33,471 nt of DNA from JANQQZ01 sp039179915 (lineage in GTDB: Bacteria; Planctomycetota; Phycisphaerae; Phycisphaerales; UBA1924): contig JBCDEF010000003.1 in NCBI GenBank assembly GCA_039179915.1, positions 1 to 33,471 on the forward strand, in the 5' to 3' direction. Below are positions 16,862 to 25,525 of the stretch, in pieces; position 1 is the stretch's first letter, and every line of letters starts with the position of its first letter. The notes below the pieces were generated by a model, which was not told where the DNA came from, searched no databases, and was given only the letters and a program-made list of their open reading frames with translations. The position numbers and the translations under genes are program-made.

Positions 16862-17256
16862 GGTCGAGTCTCTCTCGTGGCTGGTGCGCCGAGCGGCGCG
16901 TCGAAACAGAAAAGCGCGAGCGTAAAAAAATCGCGGGGCCCATCGCCGGCTATGCAGAACGATGCAGCCGGACCGGCCCGCCGGCGGGACCCAAAATCAC
17001 CATACGCGGGCCTGCGGTCCGGGTTGCGGCATCAACGGGCCCGCGAACCGTCTCGGGGCACTGTGCAGCCGCGAAGCATGATCAAAACCCAAACCCAATG
17101 ACGAGCGGATCCATGCGGATCGGTGGCCGAACCGGCGTTCTCGGGCGAGAGTATGTGAAGAACACGCCGCCCCCGGGCCCTGCCCCCTGTCCCGGCTGAA
17201 GGCCGGACGCGCCCGAACGAACCGCCCCACCGCCTGACGCTTCAGGAGAACCCACC
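16862..17256. promoter_or_regulatory. Divergent promoter region between two dockerin-protein genes
   Basis: About 395 bases separate the start codons of the carboxypeptidase (-) and the TIGR03790 protein (+), so promoters for both should lie here. Visible features are a GCGCC/GGCGC hairpin at 16886-16899 in the carboxypeptidase leader, and an A7 run at 16924-16930 inside a CGCGA/TCGCG stem, one of the few AT-rich spots. No standard -35/-10 pair could be picked with confidence. Confidence 0.45.
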
Positions 17257-19464
17257 GTGCCGAACACGATGCCTGTCGACTCGCCGGAACGCCGCCCGTC
17301 TCGCTCGTTCGCGGGTCTGGCGGCGGCGGTGCTGCTCGCCGCCGCCGGTTCGGCTGCGGCCGGCTCGGCCGCGGGCCAGGCCCACGAGGCCCTGGTGATC
17401 AGCAACCCGGCCAGCCCGGCCGCGCTGGAGATCACCAATGAGTACGTCAGCGCCCGCGGGCTGCCGCCCACGTCGGTGCTGTGGATCGAGCCGAAGGCCA
17501 ACAACTTCAACCTCCTGGTCGATGTGAACTTCCAGGCGCTGTTCGGCACGCTGGCCAATCGGCGGATCGGCCCGAGCATAGACAACCTCGTGCTCGGGCC
17601 GAGCGACCGCTATCGGGTCGGGGCGAGCGGGCTGGTCAACGACTCGTGCTTCGAGGTCAACCGGTTCGGCCTGCCCGGGGCGTACGCCCTCGCGCCGTTC
17701 GCCGAGACGATCCGCGCCGGCGGCATCTCCGTTCTTCTGGAGAACGGCTACGCCACCACGCAGGACAACCCGATCGCGTTCGATAGCGAACTGAGCTACG
17801 ACAACGGCCTGCCCGGCGGCTCGATCGCCAGCGGCAAGCTGTTCATCGCCGCCTCGCTCGGGTACACCGGCGAGCGCGGTGTCGATGTCCCGACGATGCG
17901 CACCATGATCGAGCGGTCGGTCGCGGCCGACGGCCGCGGTGCACCCCCCGGCTCGATCTTCTACTTCATGGAGACCGACGACCCCGCCCGCTCCGGCCCG
18001 CGCGAGAACCGGTTCCCCATCGCCGTGTCCAGGCTCTCGCCCTACGGCGCCGCCGGCATCGTTGAGACCGGCAGCACGCTGCCGACCCTGAGCTTCCCGG
18101 CTCTGGGGATCATGACCGGCGACGACCTCTTCGACGTCAGCACCGGCGCCGCGGCGCTTGAGCCCGGCGCGTTCGCCGACCACCTGACCAGCTACGGCGC
18201 CGACTTCGGCCGCGCGCAGCAGACCAAGATCTCGGACTGGATCCGCGCGGGCGCCGCGGGCAGCTTCGGCACCGTCGAAGAGCCGTGCAACTACCCGCAG
18301 AAGTTTCCGACCGCGTTTACGCATACCAACTATGCCGCGGGCCTGACCCTGGGCGAGTCGGTCTACCGCTCGCTGGGGGCCGTGCCGTTCCAGGGCTATC
18401 TGCTGGGCGACCCGCTGTGCCGACCGTTCGCGACCGGGCCGCAGGTCGGCGTAGAGGATCTGCCGACCGGGCCGGTCGCGGGCGCCCTGCTCGTGACGCC
18501 GACCGCGACACCGACGCGGCCGGGCACCGGCATCGGCGAGATCAGCGTGCTCGTCGACGGCGTGGTCGTGGCCAGCGGCGCGTCGGGCTCGGTCGTTGTG
18601 CCGACCAACCACCTCGACGACGGCTGGCACGAGCTTCGGATCGTCGCGACCGACGACTCGCCCCAGGCCGTCGCCGGCGAGTGGGTCGGGTCGTTCACGC
18701 TGGCCAACGCGGGCGTGTCGGCGACGCTCACGCCCAGCCAGACCGGCTACAACCGGTCGACGCCGCTGACGTTCGATGTCGTTGGCTCAGGAGACGAAGT
18801 CATCGAGCGACGCGTGATCCATATGGGCCGGGTGATCGCCGCCGACGACGGGACGGGCGTGCTGGAGACCCGCGGCGAGATCATCGGAGCCGGGCCGGCG
18901 CGGGTGTGGGCCGAGGTCGACTTCGCCGACGGCAGCACCGCGCGGTCCGAGCCTGTCGAGCTGCAGGGCACGGACGCGAGGCCGGCGGTTTCGATCACAC
19001 CGGTCAAGGCCTTCAGTTCCACGCTCGAGACCGCGCCGGGCGAGGCGTTCGCGGTCCACCTGCCGGCCACGTTCGCCGACGACCTCGGGCAGGTGACCTA
19101 TTCGCTGAACGGCCAATTGGGCCAGGCCGCGCTGCTCGGCGGCGACGGGCCCGTCCGCATCTTCCGCGCCGACGCCGACGCGGCCGGCACCGACACCATC
19201 GGCTTCACCGTGACCAACGGCCAGACCACAGATTCGGGCACGCTCACCGTCCGCTACCGCCCGGTGCCGGTGCCCTGCCTGGCCGACATCAACCGCGACG
19301 GGCAGGCGACCAGCAGCGATTTCTTCGCCTGGGTCAGCGCGTACAGCAACAACGAGCCCGCCTCGGACCAGAACGGCGACGGGCAGTTCGGCGCCGCGGA
19401 CCCGGAGGGGTCGGCGGACTTTTTCGCCTGGATCGTCAATTTCGGGGAGGGCTGCGCGTTCTAA
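17257..19464 (+). CDS. Secreted TIGR03790-family protein with GC-type dockerin
   Basis: This 735-residue exported protein has a signal peptide at about residues 15-42. Its first 390 residues match the TIGR03790 pattern: an opening ALVISNPASPAALEITNEYVSARGLPP, a middle repeat of small-residue strands, and the closing GAAGSFGTVEEPCNYPQ and GESVYRSLGAVPFQGYLLGDPLCRPF. The family's function is unknown. Beta-sandwich-like regions follow (about 410-670). The end is a Cys-bracketed dockerin pair, with a short insertion in the second loop (DGQFGAADPEGSADFFAW) compared with the carboxypeptidase tail. The GTG start is supported by AGGAGA seven bases upstream. Divergent placement next to a dockerin carboxypeptidase suggests a common export or anchoring route. 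Confidence 0.88.
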   Translation: MPNTMPVDSPERRPSRSFAGLAAAVLLAAAGSAAAGSAAGQAHEALVISNPASPAALEITNEYVSARGLPPTSVLWIEPKANNFNLLVDVNFQALFGTLANRRIGPSIDNLVLGPSDRYRVGASGLVNDSCFEVNRFGLPGAYALAPFAETIRAGGISVLLENGYATTQDNPIAFDSELSYDNGLPGGSIASGKLFIAASLGYTGERGVDVPTMRTMIERSVAADGRGAPPGSIFYFMETDDPARSGPRENRFPIAVSRLSPYGAAGIVETGSTLPTLSFPALGIMTGDDLFDVSTGAAALEPGAFADHLTSYGADFGRAQQTKISDWIRAGAAGSFGTVEEPCNYPQKFPTAFTHTNYAAGLTLGESVYRSLGAVPFQGYLLGDPLCRPFATGPQVGVEDLPTGPVAGALLVTPTATPTRPGTGIGEISVLVDGVVVASGASGSVVVPTNHLDDGWHELRIVATDDSPQAVAGEWVGSFTLANAGVSATLTPSQTGYNRSTPLTFDVVGSGDEVIERRVIHMGRVIAADDGTGVLETRGEIIGAGPARVWAEVDFADGSTARSEPVELQGTDARPAVSITPVKAFSSTLETAPGEAFAVHLPATFADDLGQVTYSLNGQLGQAALLGGDGPVRIFRADADAAGTDTIGFTVTNGQTTDSGTLTVRYRPVPVPCLADINRDGQATSSDFFAWVSAYSNNEPASDQNGDGQFGAADPEGSADFFAWIVNFGEGCAF

Positions 19465-19479
19465 CCCGATCCGGACGGT

Positions 19480-19494
19480 GCGGGGCGGTCCCGC
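19480..19494 (+). terminator. Candidate hairpin after the TIGR03790 gene
   Basis: GCGGG/CCCGC form a 5-bp stem with a 5-base loop 16 bases past the stop codon. It is short and lacks a U-tract. The next gene begins 131 bases later. Confidence 0.25.
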
Positions 19495-19625
19495 GGCGTT
19501 GGAATAGCCCGGCCGGCGCTCGGGTTGCCCCGATACGCTATCGAACGCCGCCCGGGATTCGCCCGCCGGCCACCAACCAACCGTCAGCCGGCCTGTCTGC
19601 CGGACCCTGCCAGGAGCCATCCGCC

Positions 19626-20948
19626 ATGCCATCGGCCACGCCCTCGTCTGACACGACCCCGCCCGCTCGCGGCCGCATCGGCCTGATCATCGCCGCCACC
19701 GTGGCCTGCGCCGGGTTGGCCGCGACCGCCCACGCCGCGGGCACGGAAGCGGTGTCGACGGCGGTCTCGCTCACCGGCGAGCCCGAGGTCTTCTCCCCCG
19801 CCGGCGTCGAGGCCGACCGCGCCGCCGCCAAAGAGACCGACAAGCTCCACCTGGTCTACGCCACCGCGGTCTGGTGCGGCCCGTGCCAACGCATGAAGAA
19901 GACGACCTGGGTCGAGCCCGAGGTCGAACAGTGGATCGGCTCCAACGCCATCGTCACCGCGCTCGACGTCGACGACTCCCGCGATACCGCCCGGGGCCTG
20001 GGCATCGTGGCGATGCCGACGATGATCCTGTTCGACGGCGACGAGGAGCTCGGCCGCGCAACCGGCTTCCTGACCGGCGAGCGGCTGCTGGACTGGGCCA
20101 ATTCGACCGCGGGCGACCGCGTCGCTCAATCGGCAAGCCAAACTAACAGCCAGCCCGAGACGGAATCGAACGCCGACATGTCCGAGATGCTCGCCGCGGA
20201 CGCCGAGGCCACCGCCGCCTTTGCCGGCGAGATGCGCGAGCGAACCGAGACCCTCGAGAACCAGATCGACCTCGACCTGGAGCTGAGCGCCCTTAAGCAG
20301 AAATGCCTGGAAGGCAAGCACGACGACGCCTGCGAGGCGTACCTCTGGATGTGGCAGTCTGCGTTCCGCCTGCGCCGGCCCGATGCGCCGACGTTCATCG
20401 ATGCGCTCAGCAACGATCTGCGGGACCTGGCGGCCATGCACCAGCCCACGATGGAACGCCTCGAGCGGACGCGTGATGTGCTGATGGAGCGGCTCGAAAG
20501 CGGCGAGCCGGGCCTGATCGCCCACTGGGCCACGCTCGCGCACGCGACCGGCCAGGGCGAAGCCGTTGGCAACTACATCGAGCAGGGCCTCGACGACCCC
20601 GACACCGCCGCCGCCTACGAGCGGGTCGCCATTCTCATGGCCGGCACGCTCCGCGAGAACAACCGCTACGACCTGCTCGCGCGGCTGACCGACCCGCTCG
20701 ACCTCGCCCGGGTGCAGGACCAGGTCAACGTGCAGTCGCCCGCGGCGCTCGAGCGGGCCCGAAGCCGGTTCGCGGTCAGCTACGCCATCGCGGTCCTGGG
20801 CGACAACCCCGAGGTCGCCCGCGGCGTGGCCCGCCTCGCCCGCCGCCACGACGCCAGCGCTGAAACCCGCCAGGCCCTGATCGCCGAGGCCCAGCGCGCC
20901 GGAGCCGACGAGGACGCGATGGTCGGCCTCGAGATCTTCGACGGCTAG
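19626..20948 (+). CDS. Exported thioredoxin-fold protein with long helical C-terminus (paralogue 1)
   Basis: This 440-residue protein has a signal peptide at about residues 15-38 (cut after AHA). A thioredoxin fold follows, with active-site WCGPC (Cys84, Cys87) in VYATAVWCGPCQRMKKTTW and the cis-proline in AMPTM (Pro131). It should carry out thiol-disulfide exchange outside the cytoplasm, probably as a reductant or isomerase. After a Ser/Asn/Gln-rich linker comes a helical domain of about 260 residues, rich in acidic residues and possibly repeat-like, that I cannot assign. AGGAG lies nine bases before the ATG. The next gene encodes a clear paralogue with the same layout, so the pair arose by tandem duplication. 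Confidence 0.85.
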   Translation: MPSATPSSDTTPPARGRIGLIIAATVACAGLAATAHAAGTEAVSTAVSLTGEPEVFSPAGVEADRAAAKETDKLHLVYATAVWCGPCQRMKKTTWVEPEVEQWIGSNAIVTALDVDDSRDTARGLGIVAMPTMILFDGDEELGRATGFLTGERLLDWANSTAGDRVAQSASQTNSQPETESNADMSEMLAADAEATAAFAGEMRERTETLENQIDLDLELSALKQKCLEGKHDDACEAYLWMWQSAFRLRRPDAPTFIDALSNDLRDLAAMHQPTMERLERTRDVLMERLESGEPGLIAHWATLAHATGQGEAVGNYIEQGLDDPDTAAAYERVAILMAGTLRENNRYDLLARLTDPLDLARVQDQVNVQSPAALERARSRFAVSYAIAVLGDNPEVARGVARLARRHDASAETRQALIAEAQRAGADEDAMVGLEIFDG

Positions 20949-21017
20949 CCCAGAGCCAGCGCTTCAGCCCACGGCATGATTCCGGTACAGTGTGGAGGCA
21001 CGACCGGAGGACACGCC

Positions 21018-22271
21018 ATGCGCACGCTGCTGCTCGCCGCACCATTCGCCTTCGCCGCCGCGGCGGCATCGGCTTGTGCCGATGAACCGCCGGTCTTCTC
21101 CCAGGCCGGATTCGACGCCGACCGCGCCGCCGCCATCGAGCAAGACCGGCTGCATCTGGTCTACGCCACCGCCGTCTGGTGCCCGCCCTGCCAGCGGATG
21201 AAGAAGACGACCTGGACCGACCCGGCCGTCGAGGCCTGGGCCGGCGAGCACGCGGTCATCACGCCGCTGGATGTCGACGGCTTCCCCGAAAAATCGCAAG
21301 AGCTCCGCGTCCGAGCGATGCCGACGATGATGCTCTTCGACGGCGACGAAGAGATTGGCCGGCGCGTCGGATACGTCGGACCCGATGATCTGGTGGCGTG
21401 GATGGACGCCGGCCTTGCCGGCGAGCCGCTGCCCGAGCCGACGCGAGCGGCGCCGCCGCGTCGGGAAGGGGCAGACCAATTCATCGGCACGCGCTACCAC
21501 CGCGCTGCCGAGCTGTACTTCGACGGCGACATGGAATCGGCGACGCGTGAATTCGTCCGGGTCTGGCCCGAGATCGTCGAGAACGATCGCTACCGCCGGC
21601 CGCCTGTCGGCAACGCCGAGACCATGTCCGCGCAGCTGCTGATGCAACTCATCGCCGACGAGCACGGCCCGGCCCGCGACGCCTTCCGCGAGCTGCGCGA
21701 CGCGGACACCGCCAGGCTCGAAGGCGGCGACGTCAGCTGGGCCACGCTCACGAGCTGGGTGTACCTGAACGCCGCGATCCGTGACGACGAGGCACTGCTC
21801 GCCTGGGCACGCCGCATCATGGACCGCGGCAACGCCGACGCCACGCTCGCCCGCTTCAGCGAGCCGCTCAAGGAGGCCGCCCGCGACAACGACGCGTGGG
21901 ACGTCATCGCCGGCACGATCCCGGACCCGGTGCAGCGGCTGCGGACGCTTTTCGGTTCGATCCGCGTCGCCGGATTTCTCAGCCCCGACAAAGAGCTCTC
22001 GGCCATGATGGCCGAGCCCGTCTTCTTGTCGCAGATCATCGGTGATGAGATCTGCGCGGCGTTGCACACCAACGACGACGGCACCGCAGAGGCCGAGCTG
22101 ATCGCCTATCTGTCCGAGTTCGCCCCGGATCAGGCCGCGTGGCGGATGGCCTTCATCCTCGCCGCCGACCGCTGCGGCAAGCTGTGCGCCGACCACACGG
22201 AATGGATCGAGCAGTACGGCCTCGACGAGCGATTCCCAACGCAATCGGGCCTGATCGGAACGGGAATCTAG
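21018..22271 (+). CDS. Exported thioredoxin-fold protein with long helical C-terminus (paralogue 2)
   Basis: At 417 residues this is a paralogue of the preceding gene. The shared block runs from PPVFSQAGFDADRAAA through LHLVYATAVWC to QRMKKTTW. Its active site is WCPPC (Cys55, Cys58) instead of WCGPC, and the cis-proline is Pro102 in AMPTM. Changes in the residues between the cysteines alter redox potential in thioredoxin-like proteins, so the two copies may have different jobs. The N-terminal signal ends ASAC, so this copy could be a lipoprotein anchored at Cys20, although the box is not ideal. The C-terminal region of about 280 residues is helical and unassigned. GGAGG lies seven bases before the ATG. 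It follows paralogue 1 by 69 bases and probably shares its transcript. Confidence 0.85.
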   Translation: MRTLLLAAPFAFAAAAASACADEPPVFSQAGFDADRAAAIEQDRLHLVYATAVWCPPCQRMKKTTWTDPAVEAWAGEHAVITPLDVDGFPEKSQELRVRAMPTMMLFDGDEEIGRRVGYVGPDDLVAWMDAGLAGEPLPEPTRAAPPRREGADQFIGTRYHRAAELYFDGDMESATREFVRVWPEIVENDRYRRPPVGNAETMSAQLLMQLIADEHGPARDAFRELRDADTARLEGGDVSWATLTSWVYLNAAIRDDEALLAWARRIMDRGNADATLARFSEPLKEAARDNDAWDVIAGTIPDPVQRLRTLFGSIRVAGFLSPDKELSAMMAEPVFLSQIIGDEICAALHTNDDGTAEAELIAYLSEFAPDQAAWRMAFILAADRCGKLCADHTEWIEQYGLDERFPTQSGLIGTGI

Positions 22272-22311
22272 CCTTTCCCCCTCAACGAGTTTTCCCTCTC
22301 AAGGAGCAGCG

Positions 22312-23979
22312 ATGCAGCCCCGGACATCTTTCTTGGTCCTCGCCGTTGCGGTTTTCACATCGGTGTCGTTCTTGGGACCCGGGTGCGGCTCACCCCCCGA
22401 GCAGCGGATCACCGAGCGGCGGGACGCGACGGGCGAGCGTCGAACCCAGGGACAGATGCTGTCCTCGGGACGCACCGCGCGGGAGCAAGAGCCTTCGCGC
22501 GCCGCCGAGCCCGCGGCACGGGCGGTGCCGCCATCGCCGGAGCGTGCCGCCGCCGACGCCGAACGCGTGGCACGCGAGGCCGCGACAGTCCGCACACTCG
22601 AGGCCGAGATCGATCGGCTCTCGCGGACGGAAGACGCCGGCGAGGCGGCGTACCAGCTCCTATTTCTCGGATACGAGCAGGAGGACGCGCTCGGATCCAT
22701 CCCCAGGCGAGACCGCAACCGGTTGCTGGTGCGGGCTCGAAAGGCCGGCGAAGCGCAATACGAAGTGTTTATAGAGCCGTACCGACTCCGCGCTGACGAG
22801 TTCGAACCCACGATCGAGGGCGCCATTCGATTGGCAGAGCGGATAGACGCGTTCAGGGCGACCTCGGAGGTGGTGCGTCATCCGGTCGCCGCCAGAATCC
22901 GCGAGCAGGTCTCCGAAGCGAACCAAGAGATCAGGTTCGCGGTGCTGACCGAGGCGTACAACCATGTGGCCGACACTGTGCGAGCGAAGGTGGCGGAGCT
23001 ACCGAACATGACGAGCCCGGCGAACGACAGGCTTGTGATGCGGCTCTGCGAAGAGCTCGTCGAGCTTGACCGGGCGATCTTCCCGGTCCAGGACATGACG
23101 ATGACGGCGAACATGTACAGGATCCGCCAGGGCTTGCACCTCACGAGCTCGCGCCTGGCCGATCGTCTGCCGCCGCGTGTGCGTGCGGAATACCGAGGCG
23201 TGAATCATCGAGACTGGAGCGACGAGGAGCGGTCTCGCTTCATGGGTAGCGGCGTGCCCGATCCGAGCGGTGCAGCCGCCGAACGCCCTGTTGATGACAT
23301 CCAATGGGCATACGGCCGGTCGTTTTCTCGGGGTGACGATGCCTCGCGGCTTCCCGCGATCGCGCTGGATCCTCGGCACGAATTCGATACCAACATCTGC
23401 TGGGCACTCTTCCACGGCCGGTTCGATGAGCTCAACCCCCGCCTCTACGGCAACGACCCAACAACACTCGGGCGAAACCCGCTGCTCGACTATGTGTTTA
23501 TCACCTACGCCGGCCTGACAAGCATCTTCTACGGCGAGAACGGGATCGGCCCGTCCGTACGCGTCGGCTGGAGGACCTACAACGAAGGCGGCGAACCGGT
23601 CGGCGATCTCGAACGCGTGGTCTACATCCCCATCGGGCTCTCGGACCACTACGAGCGGGCCTACAAGCTGGCCACCGCATATTCAGCGATGAGCAACATC
23701 TCGCACGGCGCTCAGCCGTTCAACGGCGAAGAGGCCCTGCTCGGGCTCATGCAGACGATGGCGAACTTCGCCGAGTGGAGGCTGCCCACCATGCAGCTCC
23801 GCCCGGACGGCAGCCTCGGCATCGCGGCGGATTGGGAAGCCGTGTACACGGACGAGCTCGCGAAGTTCATCGATGCGTGGCCGCCCCGCGCCGCCGCGGT
23901 CTGGCAGTTTCAGGAGAACCTCGTTCGCTACTACGAAGGCCGCCCATCGCTCCAGCAGGCAACCGGCGCTTTCGACTAA
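22312..23979 (+). CDS. Predicted lipoprotein of unknown function
   Basis: The 555-residue product starts with a hydrophobic signal segment ending GPGC (Cys25), a non-ideal lipobox, so lipid anchoring is likely but not certain. Residues 30-100 are charged and disordered. Residues 85-290 are mostly helical with coiled-coil character. The last 200 residues contain aromatic-rich segments (NICWALFHGRFDELNPRLYG, DYVFITYAGLTSIFYG, DHYERAYKLATAYSAMSNIS) that suggest a folded globular domain. I recognise no family. AAGGAG lies five bases before the ATG. It follows the two thioredoxin-fold genes by 40 bases and is likely co-transcribed. Its codons use A and T in third position more often than its neighbours, which may hint at a different history. 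Confidence 0.75.
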   Translation: MQPRTSFLVLAVAVFTSVSFLGPGCGSPPEQRITERRDATGERRTQGQMLSSGRTAREQEPSRAAEPAARAVPPSPERAAADAERVAREAATVRTLEAEIDRLSRTEDAGEAAYQLLFLGYEQEDALGSIPRRDRNRLLVRARKAGEAQYEVFIEPYRLRADEFEPTIEGAIRLAERIDAFRATSEVVRHPVAARIREQVSEANQEIRFAVLTEAYNHVADTVRAKVAELPNMTSPANDRLVMRLCEELVELDRAIFPVQDMTMTANMYRIRQGLHLTSSRLADRLPPRVRAEYRGVNHRDWSDEERSRFMGSGVPDPSGAAAERPVDDIQWAYGRSFSRGDDASRLPAIALDPRHEFDTNICWALFHGRFDELNPRLYGNDPTTLGRNPLLDYVFITYAGLTSIFYGENGIGPSVRVGWRTYNEGGEPVGDLERVVYIPIGLSDHYERAYKLATAYSAMSNISHGAQPFNGEEALLGLMQTMANFAEWRLPTMQLRPDGSLGIAADWEAVYTDELAKFIDAWPPRAAAVWQFQENLVRYYEGRPSLQQATGAFD

Positions 23980-23988
23980 AGCCGATCG

Positions 23989-25026
<1,038 letters not shown>

Positions 25027-25032
25027 GGTTCG

Positions 25033-25039
25033 TCCCTTT
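25033..25039 (-). promoter_or_regulatory. Shine-Dalgarno site setting the GTG start of rho
   Basis: AAAGGGA on the minus strand lies six bases before the GTG at 25026. It supports the short Rho as the natural product, not the result of a mis-called start. Confidence 0.6.
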
Positions 25040-25425
25040 CATCCGATCCGTTTCTGGCACGGAGCCGCCGGGGAATGCCGACGGGTTCGCCCGGATCGGG
25101 TCTGCCACGAACCACCTGCCCGCCCAGGATCACCCAGGACCGCCGCGGCTCGGGGCCCGGCGTCGGATCGGCGTTCGAAAAATCACTCGGCTCGGCGACG
25201 CCGTCGGACAACGGGATCGTGCGTGCCGGGTCGCGCGGCTTCGCGCGGCCGGCCTCATCGTGGAGGCGTACAGAAGGGGCCAAGAAGCCGACCCCTGATG
25301 CACAAGTATCGACCCCCGGCGGTGCCGGTGTCAAGCCGGAGGTGCCTTTGGCCCTCGATCCGTGGCAGGATTCGCGTAGACTTGTCAAGATAGGCGGACA
25401 GGCATTCGGCATCCGTCAGGTAGCC

Positions 25426-25441
25426 GGTGCCAGCCGGCACC
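25426..25441 (+). other. Perfect hairpin in the ptsI leader
   Basis: GGTGCC and GGCACC flank the 4-base loop AGCC, giving a stable 6-bp stem about 85 bases before the ptsI start. It may be part of leader RNA control or an operator. Confidence 0.35.
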
Positions 25442-25515
25442 CATCTCATGGGCGCGGGACAGCGCGGGTCGGGCGATGCCGGCCCGGTTCGTACAACGGC
25501 GTTTGTGAGGCACGT

Positions 25516-25520
25516 GGAGG
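25516..25520 (+). promoter_or_regulatory. Shine-Dalgarno site setting the start of ptsI
   Basis: GGAGG lies five bases before the GTG at 25526. Upstream in-frame GTGs at 25427, 25505 and 25514 lack such a site and would add non-conserved residues. Confidence 0.6.
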
Positions 25521-25525
25521 GGTCT

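Larger units (their letters stand above)
25027..25525. promoter_or_regulatory. Divergent region between rho and ptsI
   Basis: About 499 bases without a convincing gene separate the two divergent start codons. It holds a CGCGCG-GCTT-CGCGCG hairpin at 25232-25247 and a GGTGCC-AGCC-GGCACC hairpin at 25426-25441, about 85 bases before ptsI. Both genes should have promoters here, but no clear -35/-10 pair is visible. The long leaders leave room for attenuation of rho, which is autoregulated in other bacteria. Confidence 0.45.

Noticed and set aside
25075..25525. A possible HPr gene between rho and ptsI
   Set aside because: No frame shows the HPr active-site pattern around a conserved histidine. 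The open frames are Pro/Arg/Gly-rich noise.
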